Below are positions 20,930 to 32,147 of a stretch of DNA of 40,209 bases, one piece after another. Position numbers and translations under genes: made by a program. The stretch's first letter is position 1; every line of letters begins with the position of its first letter. The notes beneath the pieces were generated by a model, which was not told the origin of the DNA, searched no databases, and saw nothing but the letters and a program-made list of their open reading frames with translations. Origin of the DNA: Conoideocrella luteorostrata (Eukaryota > Ascomycota > Sordariomycetes > Hypocreales > Clavicipitaceae); the NCBI GenBank assembly GCA_032433595.1, contig JASWJB010000361.1, forward strand, positions 1 through 40,209, given 5' to 3'.

Positions 20930-23393
20930 CAAAAGCGAGTGAAACCTCATCATCTTCTCTCTTTTCTGCATTTGTCGAATTTACTAGATGAAGCGTGACG
21001 ACCTTGGGATAATTCGTAAACCCTTGACTTCATCTTGATGAGGACGTGAAGTCCCTAAAAATAGCAAAACCGTCCATTTCTCTTCAGTGCTGGTCCAACG
21101 AAAGTCCAGTCCTGCTGCTTCATGTGATAAGACTACGCCTTAGTTGGGCTTGCTCAACCACACTCAAGCATCCAAATCAACGCCGTCTTAAGTGAGCCCT
21201 TGCAGCCCATAACGTCAGTTCGAGCGGCCACACCGGATGTCATGGGAAACTAGTTTGAAGAAATTCATGATATACAGATAACATACTAGGCGTTCTACAA
21301 AGCTGTGTGTTGTGCGATTTATTCAATGAACTTATGACGCTGGGAATTCACTAGTTGATCCTGTCTCTGGCTCAGTCAAATTGTCAACTGCATACTACTT
21401 CTTTGCCGACTGGTAGACTGAACGATTCATAACCGATACAGCAAAGCCTCCCTGGTGGTATTTGCCCAGGACATGCATTTACTGGTCTTAGACCAAGTCA
21501 CTTCAGCATGAGGAAGTCACGGTAGCAACGCCAGAGAGATGAACTGGCCTTGGATATGTTCAGGAATAAGAATGGGCATTTCTTCTCGCGAGTCTCTGTT
21601 ACAACATTTGCCATGTTCTGCGAAATTTCTAGTACATCTCGATTTCACACAAAAGTTGGTTTTGCTAATGGAACCAATCACACCTCGTGCGGCGATGTGG
21701 GTAATATGCTTCCTTGGGCATTCAGCATCACAGCCACGTCACATTTCACAACAAAGCCGTACGCGATTCACCTGTACGATGGGATGTGATGTGCATGAAA
21801 TGATCGTTGCCAGAAATAACGTCGTGACAGTATCTACCCATGTGCGTATAAGCTTGATCGGAATCCGCGCGTTCACTTACGCGCATATTATTTTTATCAA
21901 CTCGTCATACATACAGTCTGCATTTATATCTTATCATTTTAATGCTTCTCAGCTGTAACTAATATGAGCCACAAGGCGCCCACAGAGTCGTGACCGCGTT
22001 ATCTGTGGCCAATGCAGGTTGGAGATTGTCATTTAGCACCACTTGGACTTGGAAGCAAGTATTCCGTGTCAGTATAGTCACGCGCATGACCACCGAGTAT
22101 TTCGAGAGCGTAGGTATATCCTCCATCCGGTCAGTGCATCTTCCAAGTGCAGATCCCATTGCGAGCATCAGATAAGTTCTAAGAAACTTAGATCTCGGTG
22201 CCTGTCTTGATAAGCTGGCGCGACGTAACTGTGCATCTCAAGCGCGAGGAGCTATGGCCACCGTGATGTACGGTGCACGTGATCTAGATTGGCGATTTCA
22301 AGACGTTGACATTTACGCGAGTATTGGGGGCAGGACATCAACGTATTGAAGACACTAGGGGGGTGCAATAGCAGATGCATATTAGCTAGCGAAAATTTGT
22401 ACGCATCGGCACCTGAAGGCCCTTTCCCTTACAACGCTCGACCGACACGAGCCAAAGGTGGATGGAAGGTCCATTCAGTTTTCGTTGTGCGACGAAAATG
22501 AAGCGTACAAGAACAGTACATGAGGAATGTACGTACGTAGTAGTTACGCAGTAACAAAATTCTTACACACGTGTATGGCAAAGGGCAAGTGCGGCTGTCC
22601 CTAGCGCTGTTGTGTGCAAATTACTTTATTAGTAATGAATGGAGCTCTGATGAGGGAGCTTCAAGCTAGAAAGGAAGAGCGAGTGAAGGGGGAACCGAGA
22701 GACTGTTGCAGAGTTGGGGGAGCGCGAGGTGTCGGAATCGTAGGAGCCAGCGGAGCCCCTTTTGCTGGCTGCTCAGGTACAGCACAGTATCAGAAAGAAG
22801 GGGCACTACCTCAACACCAAGAAATTGGTGTGTCGCGTACCCGCCAAAAGTCTCTGCGTGTACCTTTGCCATTGCCCGCCTACCCCTCTGGCCCCTCAAT
22901 CCACGCCTTGTCTGGCTTATTTCATATCAGAGCCAAAACTCGCAAGGAATGGCGTGAGTGACGGAACGCCACGCAATTGCAGCTCCGCCCGCTGAGTGCT
23001 TTTTCCTGCCCTTGTCGCTTGCGGGAGCACCGTCTAGACCACCAGGCCCAGGCCGTTTCGATGCGAGCCTGTAACTAAGCCGAGCTGCTGAAGTTGTTTG
23101 GAACTACCGGGACAGAAGGGATACTAGTAATACTCCGTGGTAGCAGGGACACTGGAGCCATTTATTGAATCAGCCAGCCCCTTGTGTTTCCTCATGGCCC
23201 ATCGGTGCTGAACCACAAAGACGAGTCTGTTCGAGCATGCCACTCTGACACCAGGTTGTCTAATGTATCCGCCCGGTATCCTTGGTCTGCTAGTGGTGCT
23301 CCTTTTTGTTTTGCGTTTCGCAGCCAGCATTTTGCGGATATTTTGGTAGCAAGATTGGCAGCATGTACCATCTTCTTCCGACTTAAAGTGTAC

Positions 23394-26201
23394 TACTCCG
23401 TACGAAGCGCTGTACTGCCCTCTCTTAAACATGATAAGAGCCACCGCTGTGTTGTCAAGGTTTGGCGAATGGACGGCAGCGACACGGCTCGAAGCCCGGC
23501 TCTACTGAGGTACTTGATACGAAGTACCGATACAAGATATCGTCGCATTGGGGTACATGTCGTCATGCGAGCCTGCAAGTACCCCACCGAACTAAACTAG
23601 CTCGATTAAAGCCGCCTTGCTTCTGCAGAAGCACTCAACTAAATAGCATATGAACCTGCGACTGCAAGCAGTCTACGGAGTAAATAAGTACGATACCGTC
23701 GTCTTATTGCTCATGATTATTATCGTTTTCACATGCCTGCCGTCAAGCTCTTTTCAACATGGTCGCGCAGTACCAGCATTGTCTTTGGCCACCAAAGATG
23801 ATGGGTAAGTGTCCTGCCATCGAAAATTTATCGTTTCGAAAAAATGAGTACGTGACAATCAGCATCATAAACAAGCAGACATGTACGGAGTAATGAAGAC
23901 CTACTTGCAGCTTGTCAAACTTGCCTGGCAAGTGGCAAGCAAGTATTACTTCATGATACTTGACCATTGGCAACGAGCATGGGCTGTGGACCCAGTTATG
24001 AGTTACGGCGAATGTTCATACCATGTGGAACAAGAACAGCAATAGTGTTATGTCGTGCCAGCACTTGCATTTCGCGCATAGCTCCCACTCTGGTGAAACC
24101 AAGCAGCTGTCGCTTCGACCCCGTTTTGCTAGAGTTGCTAGTTACCACGTACAGTTCCCAAGTCATAACATTCAACTAAACCGTTTACGACTGGAATTGG
24201 AGTGGCTGCATCCGTTGTCCCGTCTGCACCGAGACTCGTGCTGTTGGAAAGTATGGCTATCCGGCAAATCCGCTCTCTATAATTGGGGTTGTCTTGACGT
24301 CAAATCACCCAGCTGGTTGGTTAAATGCTCACCTGAGACTATTATCCCAGCATAGTTTCAATGCCAGTTCCTTTCATACGAAGGGGCAAACAATACTTTT
24401 CATTGCTTTGTACTATTGTTAGTCTCAGGGGAGAACGAGAAGGAGGCGAGAAGAAGAAGGAGAAGAAGAAGAATAATAATTATAGAAACTGGAACAATTG
24501 TACTCCGTACCGTACACGTCACTGGGATTGGAGAATGCTGATGGCGCCTCTGCACAGGCCGCACGAGGAAGACATATTGGAACCAATTCGTCTTAGGTAG
24601 CCGCGTGTCTCTCCGGAGGAGACGTTCCTTGAAACTGAACCGGCACTCTAGTCTAACTAGCAATCAAGCAGGGTTGACCTGCGCATGCGTGTATGTGTGA
24701 TCCGGCAAACTGGGGACTCTCAAAATCGACGTACTAATTGGTGTTTATTCTTTAATATGGAGATTGCGCATGTAACTAGAGGTTTACCGTAAGGAGTCCG
24801 GATAGCGAAGTCAACACAATGCATCACCGCCATCTTACGGAGTAATCAGCTCTGAGTTACTACTTAAAGTACTCGTTCCGTAGACTCGGTAAAATGGTTA
24901 ATTTCGAACGAGCCATCCAAGTTGGGATCAATTGAGAGGTTAGCCTAACTAGCAGGGAAAACAAATCAAACTACGGAGTACAAAGTATACTAATAGCATT
25001 ACTGTTTCTCATTGCCGGGTTGGGCGACTGCATTTTCTTCCTATCAGCGTCGACGGACTGGGAGGGGGAGGGCATGAGCAAGCAGGAACGGGACCAGTGC
25101 CTGCCCCAACTGGCACCAGCACCACCGTCTGTGTCGGAATCAGTATTGTATACAGTGCGAATAAAATAATTGAAGACTTGGTACAGCACCAATGTACACC
25201 ATCTCAGCGGGACCCTCGAGACACGGCAAGTACCTTTACAGTACTCCGTACTGCATGAAATCATAGTCTCCTTCGACTTGCGCATGGGCACCAGCACCGA
25301 GTTGCTTTTCCGGGTCTCCAGCCCACACTGCAGCAGATGGAACGCTTAAGCAGCCACGTAGCTACGGAAGAGCAGTCATGAGCCCCCTCCTATTTGGCCG
25401 ACTGAATTACCAGCACGCGCCCGGTCGCACTTCCACCCTCCATACCTCGCACCCTCGGCCTCCCTGCACCACAGCAAGACAGGTGGCCAAGTTAGAAAGG
25501 GAAGGGCGAGCGCTGGCACGTACCAGTTGCTCCATAGCCTGCAGTACCTAGTACATTACCAGGCATGAGGAATCTGTGGCACTTCGCTCGGTGCCCATCG
25601 CTTCCGACGCCTCGTCCCTTCTCCTTTGGGAACGGTTTGTGTGGTCCCTCTGCATACTTTTTATTAATGTGCGGCGCGTGGGTACAGCGAAACGCAGCAA
25701 GGCCAAGCAAAGGCAGGCGCAGGTCATCAGTCCCCGGTTTGCAGCCAGTTACTACTGCATGGCAACCGCGACACCTTGGAGGTGTAAGTTGCAGTTTCCT
25801 GCCCATGAGCCCGAGGTCGACGGTGCTTGCCGGCCACTCACCCAAGCAACCAAGACCACCACGTCCACGCGCTCTCCCTCGTCACTCGCACTCCCCCCCG
25901 GTTTATGTTTTGGTGTATGAGGTCTTGCGACTTTGTACTACGTAGTTACTCTGCTTGTTGTACTCTGTACTCTGTCTCTGAACTCTGTTTATAACTAACT
26001 AGGCTATTCGGTAATTTTGCATCGTGTGTACTCCGCAGTATGCGAGCGTATGTTGTAAATATTGCAGGCGCGGAGGACATAGTCTGTTACAGATTCCACG
26101 GAGGGCCAGCTGGCGTGCCTGGTTGATCCCGTACTGTAAAGTAGCTACGTCGTACTCCAGACTTCTTGCCTCGCATGTTCGTATGCAGTAGTTACTCCGT
26201 A
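23394..26201. repeat. Cluster of the 9-mer TACGGAGTA / TACTCCGTA
   Basis: Exact copies at 23394-23402 (-), 23674-23682 (+), 23884-23892 (+), 24501-24509 (-), 24836-24844 (+), 24972-24980 (+), 25242-25250 (-) and 26193-26201 (-). Near copies lie at 23131 and 26029. Further exact copies elsewhere in the window are at 5620, 6101, 8240 and 8662. All are outside the genes called here. Flanks differ between copies, although an extra C/G often extends the motif towards GTAC. Confidence 0.85.
24440..24478 (+). repeat. GAA/AAG-rich purine run
   Basis: A purine-only stretch built from GAAGAAGAAGGAG-type units, then AATAAT. Simple repeat; no gene called over it. Confidence 0.75.
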
Positions 26202-26318
26202 AGCTGCCGCAACATTACCATTGCGGAGCAGATCAGACTGTGTGTGGTGTGCGTATTCGTGCGGGCAGTAGCTCTGACCTCTCCCTCCAAACCAGACCAT
26301 GCTTGCCTGGGCAGGAGT

Positions 26319-26341
26319 GGGCTGGGCTGGGCTGGGCTGGG
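26319..26341 (+). other. G-quadruplex-forming motif
   Basis: Five GGG runs separated by CT, starting at 26319, 26324, 26329, 26334 and 26339. This satisfies the canonical four-run G3 rule with 2-nt loops. It lies about 0.93 kb upstream of the NHP6 start codon and about 0.2 kb before its pyrimidine-rich promoter tract. Confidence 0.7.
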
Positions 26342-26539
26342 CGGACTCATGACTGGGTTAGTACTTTGTGACTGCGACTTCGTAGACTAAGTACTAGTAA
26401 GGCCCTGGCCTGGCTACACTCTGGAGGACTTGGAGGGACGGGATTGTGTCGGCCGCGTTCCTCCACTTGAGAACACACACGCTTCCCGTACGCGGTCGCG
26501 CACCCCCAAGATCACTCGCCCACCCAGCGCCCATAGTAA

Positions 26540-26625
26540 AAAGGCTGTCTCTCCCTCCTCTTCTCCCATACAAATTTCCCACCCAAATTCTCCCATACAA
26601 TCTCCCTCCCGCGTCTACCTCACAA
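26540..26625 (+). promoter_or_regulatory. Pyrimidine-rich core promoter of the NHP6 gene
   Basis: A long C/T-rich tract (CTCCCTCCTCTTCTCCCAT and related) typical of strongly expressed filamentous-fungal genes. It is followed by a likely transcribed leader whose first intron would begin at 26644. Inference from composition and position. Confidence 0.4.
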
Positions 26626-26643
26626 CACACAACGCGACCGTTG

Positions 26644-27215
26644 GTGAGTACCTTGCCTTTGCACTGAATCGCTGCCAACATCAGGTCACTTGCATTTCCA
26701 GCATCAATCGCATCGTTCTGTTCCTGCATTCCCTGAGAGTTTTTTCCCGCGCTCTCAATCAGATTTTGGACCTGTCACGATTCCAATTTTGCAATTCAGA
26801 ACATTGTCCGTTATGCATCGTGGTGTTTTAACCAGGCAGCTCATCCGGCCTTCATCTTTCATCCTTTCAACACGCCTCCATTTGGGATCCATCAATAAGG
26901 CTGACCATTGGACAACAGACTCATCTAGTTGACATCTCTTCGTTTTCACAAAACTTTTATCCAGGTAGGTAAATTTTGTCTTCGCCATATTTTTTTGGTG
27001 CGAGAATACCTCACCTTGGTTGATTGAAGAAATTCAAATTGCCTTCACACCTCACTACCCTCTCACTATGAGCTTATCACTTACACCCAACCAACCCTAC
27101 GCTTCTCACAACGCCGGCAATGCGAGCTTCGCGTGCCTGACGCCACTCAATTTTGCCGTGCACTATGAGCAACTCACCATCAATTCTCTTAAATTTTTTT
27201 TTTCTTCAAATGCAG
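26644..27215 (+). other. Probable 5' leader intron of the NHP6 gene
   Basis: A consensus donor GTGAGT at 26644 and an acceptor ATGCAG at 27210-27215, preceded by a T-rich tract, would join the leader to a 50-nt segment before the ATG. Removing it would take out several upstream ATGs. Not proven; other donors in the interval are possible. Confidence 0.4.
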
Positions 27216-27265
27216 GATCGACTAAGTACTAACGCTACAACAGTCAACAGTCAACCACATTCAAA

Positions 27266-27637
27266 ATGGCCAAGGCTGCTGCTAAAGATAAGACCCAGGC
27301 CACCAAAAAGGAAAGGCGCGGCAAGAAGGACGCCAGTGGTCGTGGTAAGGGTCCCAAGCGTGGCCTCTCCGCATATATGTTCTTCGCCAATGAGCAGCGT
27401 GAGAATGTTCGTGCTGAGAACCCCAACATTACCTTCGGCCAGGTTGGTAAGGTTCTGGGTGAGCGCTGGAAGGCTTTGAACGACAAGCAGCGTGTCCCTT
27501 ACGAAGCCAAGGCCGCCGCTGACAAGAAGCGATATGAGGATCAGAAGGCCGAATTCCTGGTAAGGCTGTTTCCCTTTGCAAATTTATTCCCAATGTAGAT
27601 GCTGATATGTGCCCAGGCTGGAGAGGAGTCCAACTAA
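27266..27637 (+). CDS. NHP6: Non-histone chromosomal protein 6 (HMG-box, NHP6 type)
   Basis: Small DNA-bending chromatin protein; in yeast it assists the FACT complex and transcription. Two exons, join(27266..27559,27617..27637), with a 57-nt intron (GTAAGG...CCCAG); 104 aa, normal for the family. The N-terminus is basic ([16 protein letters not shown]). A single HMG box spans about 29-95: [17 protein letters not shown], then [18 protein letters not shown], then [19 protein letters not shown] short acidic tail (AGEESN) comes from the 7-codon last exon. Ignoring the intron would replace that tail with a hydrophobic one ending at a TAG, so the spliced form is preferred. Confidence 0.94.
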
Positions 27638-29571
27638 ATGGCATTCAAATGTTTGGCCGGGGTTGAGTCACGCACATCTCATTGTACTTTAGTCCCGTGC
27701 TGTGGCAGACATATTTTTCCTTTATATCTTGGGCAGGGTGGTGTTGTATGAATGCGCCGGACGGAATGCGCGTGCTTTTGCTTTTAGGTGCGGGTATCAA
27801 CTGGAATTGGGTCTCGTTATGTGGTCAAATAAGGCGACTGGTTCACGCCGCAGGCTTTCCCCAAGTCTTCGTACACTCGATTGACCATAATGACGTAAAA
27901 TGACAAGTTCTGTACGAGTATTAATTTTCGTAGCACCTGTGTTGCATATGTGATGTCTTGCGTTGTATGTGCCGAGTGCCTAACCTGGCCAGACGGACAG
28001 TTGTGAGGTTTGTTTGCGGCACGTAGCATTCAAAGAGGTTTGGGGCCTGCGAATGGCAGCACATCGTGATTCTGTTCTTTTCCGCGCTGTCTAGCGAGCA
28101 CAGCCATCTATCTGTGCCTTCACCTGTCGCCGTGCTGGTGGGAAGTAATATTGACCAGCCTGATCGCCAATCATGCATCCTGCAAGTGCCGACCAAGTTC
28201 GACCGGCCAGCCCCAGCAGCCTTGCATCGACAAACACATGTTTGGTTGGACTGCCGCCTCGATATGGACCAGTTGGCCTTCGTGGCGGTGCGTGAGCTGT
28301 CGAGCGCTTTAGTGCCAGCTTCGCCGTTGCAGTTGGAGCGTAACTAAATAAATGACTACCTTCACCCGGACAACATGCACACCGCTGGAATTTCATTCAA
28401 GTGTCACCGTGATGGTTGAGCTAGTGTGCGTGTCTGCACTCCCACCCGAGGAAGGCAGGCATCTTGGGCGGAACACAGAAAACACGCAGCGGGTGGGCAT
28501 GCATGAACAATGGCATTGTCCACAGTTTCATTATTACATGGACAAGAGGAGCTTGAAATTGAACAAAGATGTGGCCGTCATTGACACACGGAAACAGAGA
28601 AGCGAAGAAGTATTGGTAGTGCAATCTGCGAAGGAGGGTATCACGCTCGCACAACGTGTGCACTCTAGTTGCAATTCGCCCGAACTGAATTGCCTCAAGA
28701 TGAAGCGTTGAAATTACCGGACAATGGCAACATTCATGGGCCCCGTCTGAAATGATCGAGGGACCGACCGCGGCCGAGTTGTGCTGGCACCACACACACA
28801 AAAGGGCGGGCATGCTTCTCCGCCTGCGGGTAACCACCAAATCCGTTTCCACACCAATTGTCTGATGCCAGCAGCGCGACGTGGTGCGTCTGGTGTTTTG
28901 TATGTAACTAACGAACTGATAGTCGAGCCGGAGTCCCCACGCCGATGGCCACGACAAAAGAGGCCCGACAGACCATCCCCATGGGCAAATGCGGCTCTTT
29001 CCCCTCAGACCCAACCAAGATCGTGCGACGCAAAAGTCGGGGAGGGGGGGGAATGTGTGGCCTAATTCTTCTTATCTTCGCTTCCTCGTGCGATCTTGTC
29101 TCTCTTTGGAGACAATGTTAACACTTCATGCTCAAAATACATAGCTGCCCAATCGCAATTGGCCCCAATTCCATCTGATATTGGCTCTATCTGGGGTTGT
29201 TATTAGACCTTTTTTTTTTTTCCTCTTTTTTCTCTCCAATGGTTGACGTCCGTCCAGTTTACGTCTCGTTGGACATCACCATTTTCGGCCCAATTCGGCA
29301 TCACCCCACCACAAACCCAACCTACGTTCTATATCCGCCAACTGGCTATGCCCAATGATGGTCACAGGCGCAGCCAAACGGTTCAAGATTGATGACGGAT
29401 TTCTAACTAAGCTTCTCACGTCACCGAGAATAGCGTTCTAGATGGGCATCCTCAAATTGGCCCCTCCAAGGCGAGCTCCTGTGGGTGACGAGGGGACCTC
29501 CGCTGAACTTCAAGTGTCCAGTGGTATACATATATGCGCGGTATCCAGTTGGAATATTCTCCTGGTTCGAC
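27638..29571. other. Intergenic interval downstream of NHP6
   Basis: About 1.9 kb. The frames on both strands (for example 28421-29014 minus) have no recognisable family. T-rich and C-rich tracts at 29205-29240, then CCAAT-like and GATA-like words, probably belong to the promoter of the next gene. Nothing else is supported. Confidence 0.55.
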
Positions 29572-31640
29572 ATGGAATTGGCGGGTCCAACAAACGATAT
29601 CACCATACTCGACGGCTGCTACTTGGAAGCTCAACGCTCTGACGACATCTCACTCAAGCTGGAAGGTCTTCGCATCGCACTGAATGAGCCCAGCAATTCT
29701 CACCTGGCACTCACTATATCTGAGATTCGCTCTGGTGCCCATCTTCTAAGACATCTGGCCGATGTAGCTCAGGTACACCGCGATCGCGTCCAATTCGTCT
29801 TAAATCCTTTGAATGCCGTATTGCCCTGCTTGAGCCGTTCTCTGCGTGACATACAGGACTGTTATGATGATCGTTCTCGCTCCAAACAAAATCGTTGGAG
29901 ACAAATGTATCATTCCTTAACAAAAGAAGCTGGCGGGCTGCCCCTAACGTCCATATTTATATTGTACACTAAATACATTTCACTTTTACGGGACATTCTT
30001 ACCAGGTTGGCTTCATCATGGTCGCCAAGACCCTGTCTGACGTCGATTCTAACACGTTTTTAGGTCACCTAACTTTGACCTTGCGTCCATGGACTACCTA
30101 AGTCTAGAAATAACTCGGTTACGAGAAGCCAGAGGGTTTGGTGTGTATAATTGCGTCCTCCAAGACTGTGAATTAACTAGAGTACACCACGCAGTTCTGA
30201 CCTAGACCAGGTCCGCCGTCAATGGTTCAAGCCGGCCTACTTGTTCGGCATACAGGATACATGTATGGTATAGATCCAGTTCGTTTCATCTTTTTTCGAA
30301 TATTGAACGGGAAACCCAGTGGCTGACGCTCCGGCAACAGATCACTCACTGGGCCGAGCACATCTTCACGTTTCCACCGCCATCCAAGACATCACTCGGT
30401 AATGTGGGCAAGTAAGTCATCCCAATCGTCGCTTTCTCCCACTTAGTCGAGGTTGGCAGATTCTGAACTGCTTCGCAGAACGAAAGCACTGGGACCACAT
30501 CGAGAATTAGGTCATCACAATATCCCCATGAACTCCAAGGTTCTTTTCCGCCAGTAATTCTTTCCCGTCCAATCATCCCCTCGTTTCTCGTTACATTCAA
30601 TAATTTTGACGACGCCATTCAGATCATTCGATCATGACCAACTATCTCTCACGGTTTTCAACAACCCCCGAAACAGCTGCGCATACATACTTATCCGGAT
30701 ATTTAAGGACGACAGGCCGTGGTTCTCACTGCAAGGCGCCCACGAACTGTGCATCGAAAGGTCCGGCAGCTCCTTGCAACTTCGACGATGGAGCAAAACC
30801 GAGAATTGCTCCAAACCATGGGCTATATTGTTTTTCCTAACATGGGAGGGTACGTCCCTGATATGCAGTTAGCTGGTCTTCAGCTATCCGAACCCCTCGT
30901 CTCTGCCAACACTCACGTCCGCGCCTTAGAACTAGTCCTCATGTACTGCACATTTATATCACTAAAGGCCCGTAATAATCTGACATTACAATTTCGGTCC
31001 GATGAGCTAGAGCTGCGTGGAGAAAAGAAGCTCTTTCAAGCGTATGGATCAAGATGCCAACCCTGTCGCCACTTACTTTCGAGTGTAATTAACGTGCTGC
31101 AGATGCATACGGGACGATGGTTTCAACCATTCCTTAATCGTGTACGAGGACCGAGCCACGCGCGGCCTTCGCCTCCACGCAGCCGTCTGGGACGGCGAGC
31201 TACGCCAATGTCCTGTCTGGACTGCCTTCGGTACAGTCTGCCGACCAACCAACCCACCGTAGGGTCCGGGCCAATGCCAAACGCACAGCAGGCTAATCAA
31301 CAGTTCGCAATTAGTATCCCGACAAGCCACGTCGATGACCTGGCTGGTCCGAGTGTCTCAACACAAAGTCCGCCTCGCAGACATTCAACTATTCATCTTT
31401 TGCAAGCAGTACCGAGAACAGAGTCAACGGAGAGGCCGGTCGAATGCCTTCCAGATTGAATTTATGAGCTACGATGGTAAGATCTGCAATGGATGGGGGC
31501 GGACCGTGACAACAGCAACAGCAACATATCATAACGCAGCCAGCCCACAGAGTCGTCGACCTACTTCATCAACACTGCGCTGACTATGAAACATAGCTGC
31601 CCAACACTTTGAGGACGTGTTCTACCGACGCGGCCGATAG
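29572..31640 (+). CDS. Conserved fungal protein of unknown function, ten exons
   Basis: Exons: join(29572..30005,30064..30135,30183..30267,30341..30398,30460..30553,30623..30849,30936..31041,31103..31230,31315..31476,31597..31640). All nine introns (47-120 nt) are GT-AG and every phase agrees, giving 469 aa. The product resembles a family of uncharacterised filamentous-fungal proteins: start MELAGPTNDITILDG, a helical first half (SRSLRDIQDCYDDRS), then HWAEHIF, GHHNIPMNSKVLFR, PWFSLQGAHELCIE, SSLQLRRWSKTENCSK, CTFISLKARN, HAAVWDGELRQCPVWTAF, VRLADIQLFIFCKQYREQ. I know no function. The first part is helical and soluble-looking, with no signal peptide or membrane segment. Intron 2 is uncertain: 30136-30182 (47 nt) or 30143-30180 (38 nt), both in frame. 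A longer start at 29485 is possible but adds residues unlike the family. Confidence 0.78.
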
Positions 31641-32147
31641 CACGACGACACGACATGATGATTTAACGAAACGATCCGATTCTTGGGGTCTGGCATTACG
31701 GAACAGCTAAAATGATTGCATTGGGAGCGCGCGCGCGTGTGTGTGGTGGGAGTTTCAGGATCGACAGAAATTTTGCCTTTTCCTCGTGTTTCATGATACC
31801 AATTAGTTCGTGTATTTTCCTAAAAGTTCTGTGAGGATAGAGAGCCGCAGGCGGGGCGAAGGGAAAGAATGAAAGGGGTAAAAGGGACAACTGCATCTCT
31901 CATCTTGCATTTTCTTTGACTGAAATTACGTGTTCTTTGATTCTTCTTCATAAAACGCTAGAATGCCACAGATATAATTTTTTCGTCTCTCCTCCTTTGA
32001 AAGTTGCCACAACTACCACGAACGAAGCTCACTTCGCTATTCAATCAGGTCCTCCTCCGCCCTCCACTCTCAACTTTCACTTTAGATCCGTCTTTTCAAC
32101 ACACATCCATGTCGTCAACTGTTCTCATCCCTAGACAGAATAACCCT
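31641..32147. other. Convergent spacer with alternating GC/GT tract
   Basis: 507 bp between the stops of the ten-exon gene and phosphoglucomutase. It contains a purine-pyrimidine alternating run (31727-31745: GC repeats then GT repeats) that could adopt Z-DNA. Otherwise it is AT-rich 3' flanks with no gene. Confidence 0.6.

Larger units (their letters stand above)
20930..27265. other. Gene-poor interval of about 6.3 kb
   Basis: No open frame here shows a domain, a credible exon chain or codon use like the neighbours. The least random-looking candidate is an 80-codon frame at 21550-21789 (+), which I cannot place. The right half (23390-26200) carries eight of the window's twelve exact TACGGAGTA/TACTCCGTA 9-mers plus several one-mismatch copies. 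Also present are a GAA-rich run (24440-24478), a G-quadruplex-like tract (26319-26341), and the NHP6 promoter with its probable leader intron (26540-27215). It could hold unrecognised non-coding RNAs or old transposon debris. Confidence 0.55.

Noticed and set aside
22614..22961. 115-codon plus-strand frame and overlapping frames on both strands
   Set aside because: No domain, low-complexity composition, overlapping frames of similar length in other phases.
28421..29014. 197-codon minus-strand frame downstream of NHP6
   Set aside because: Composition is erratic (runs of Cys, His, Arg) without motifs; no homology recognised and no partner exons.
30224..30236. tRNA B-box-like GGTTCAAGCC
   Set aside because: It lies inside a coding exon and no A box or cloverleaf can be drawn around it.
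30202..30340. Apparent frameshifts in the ten-exon gene
   Set aside because: First read as pseudogene damage, but an intron at 30268-30340 with GTATAG donor, GCTGACG branch and CAACAG acceptor joins both frames in phase 0.
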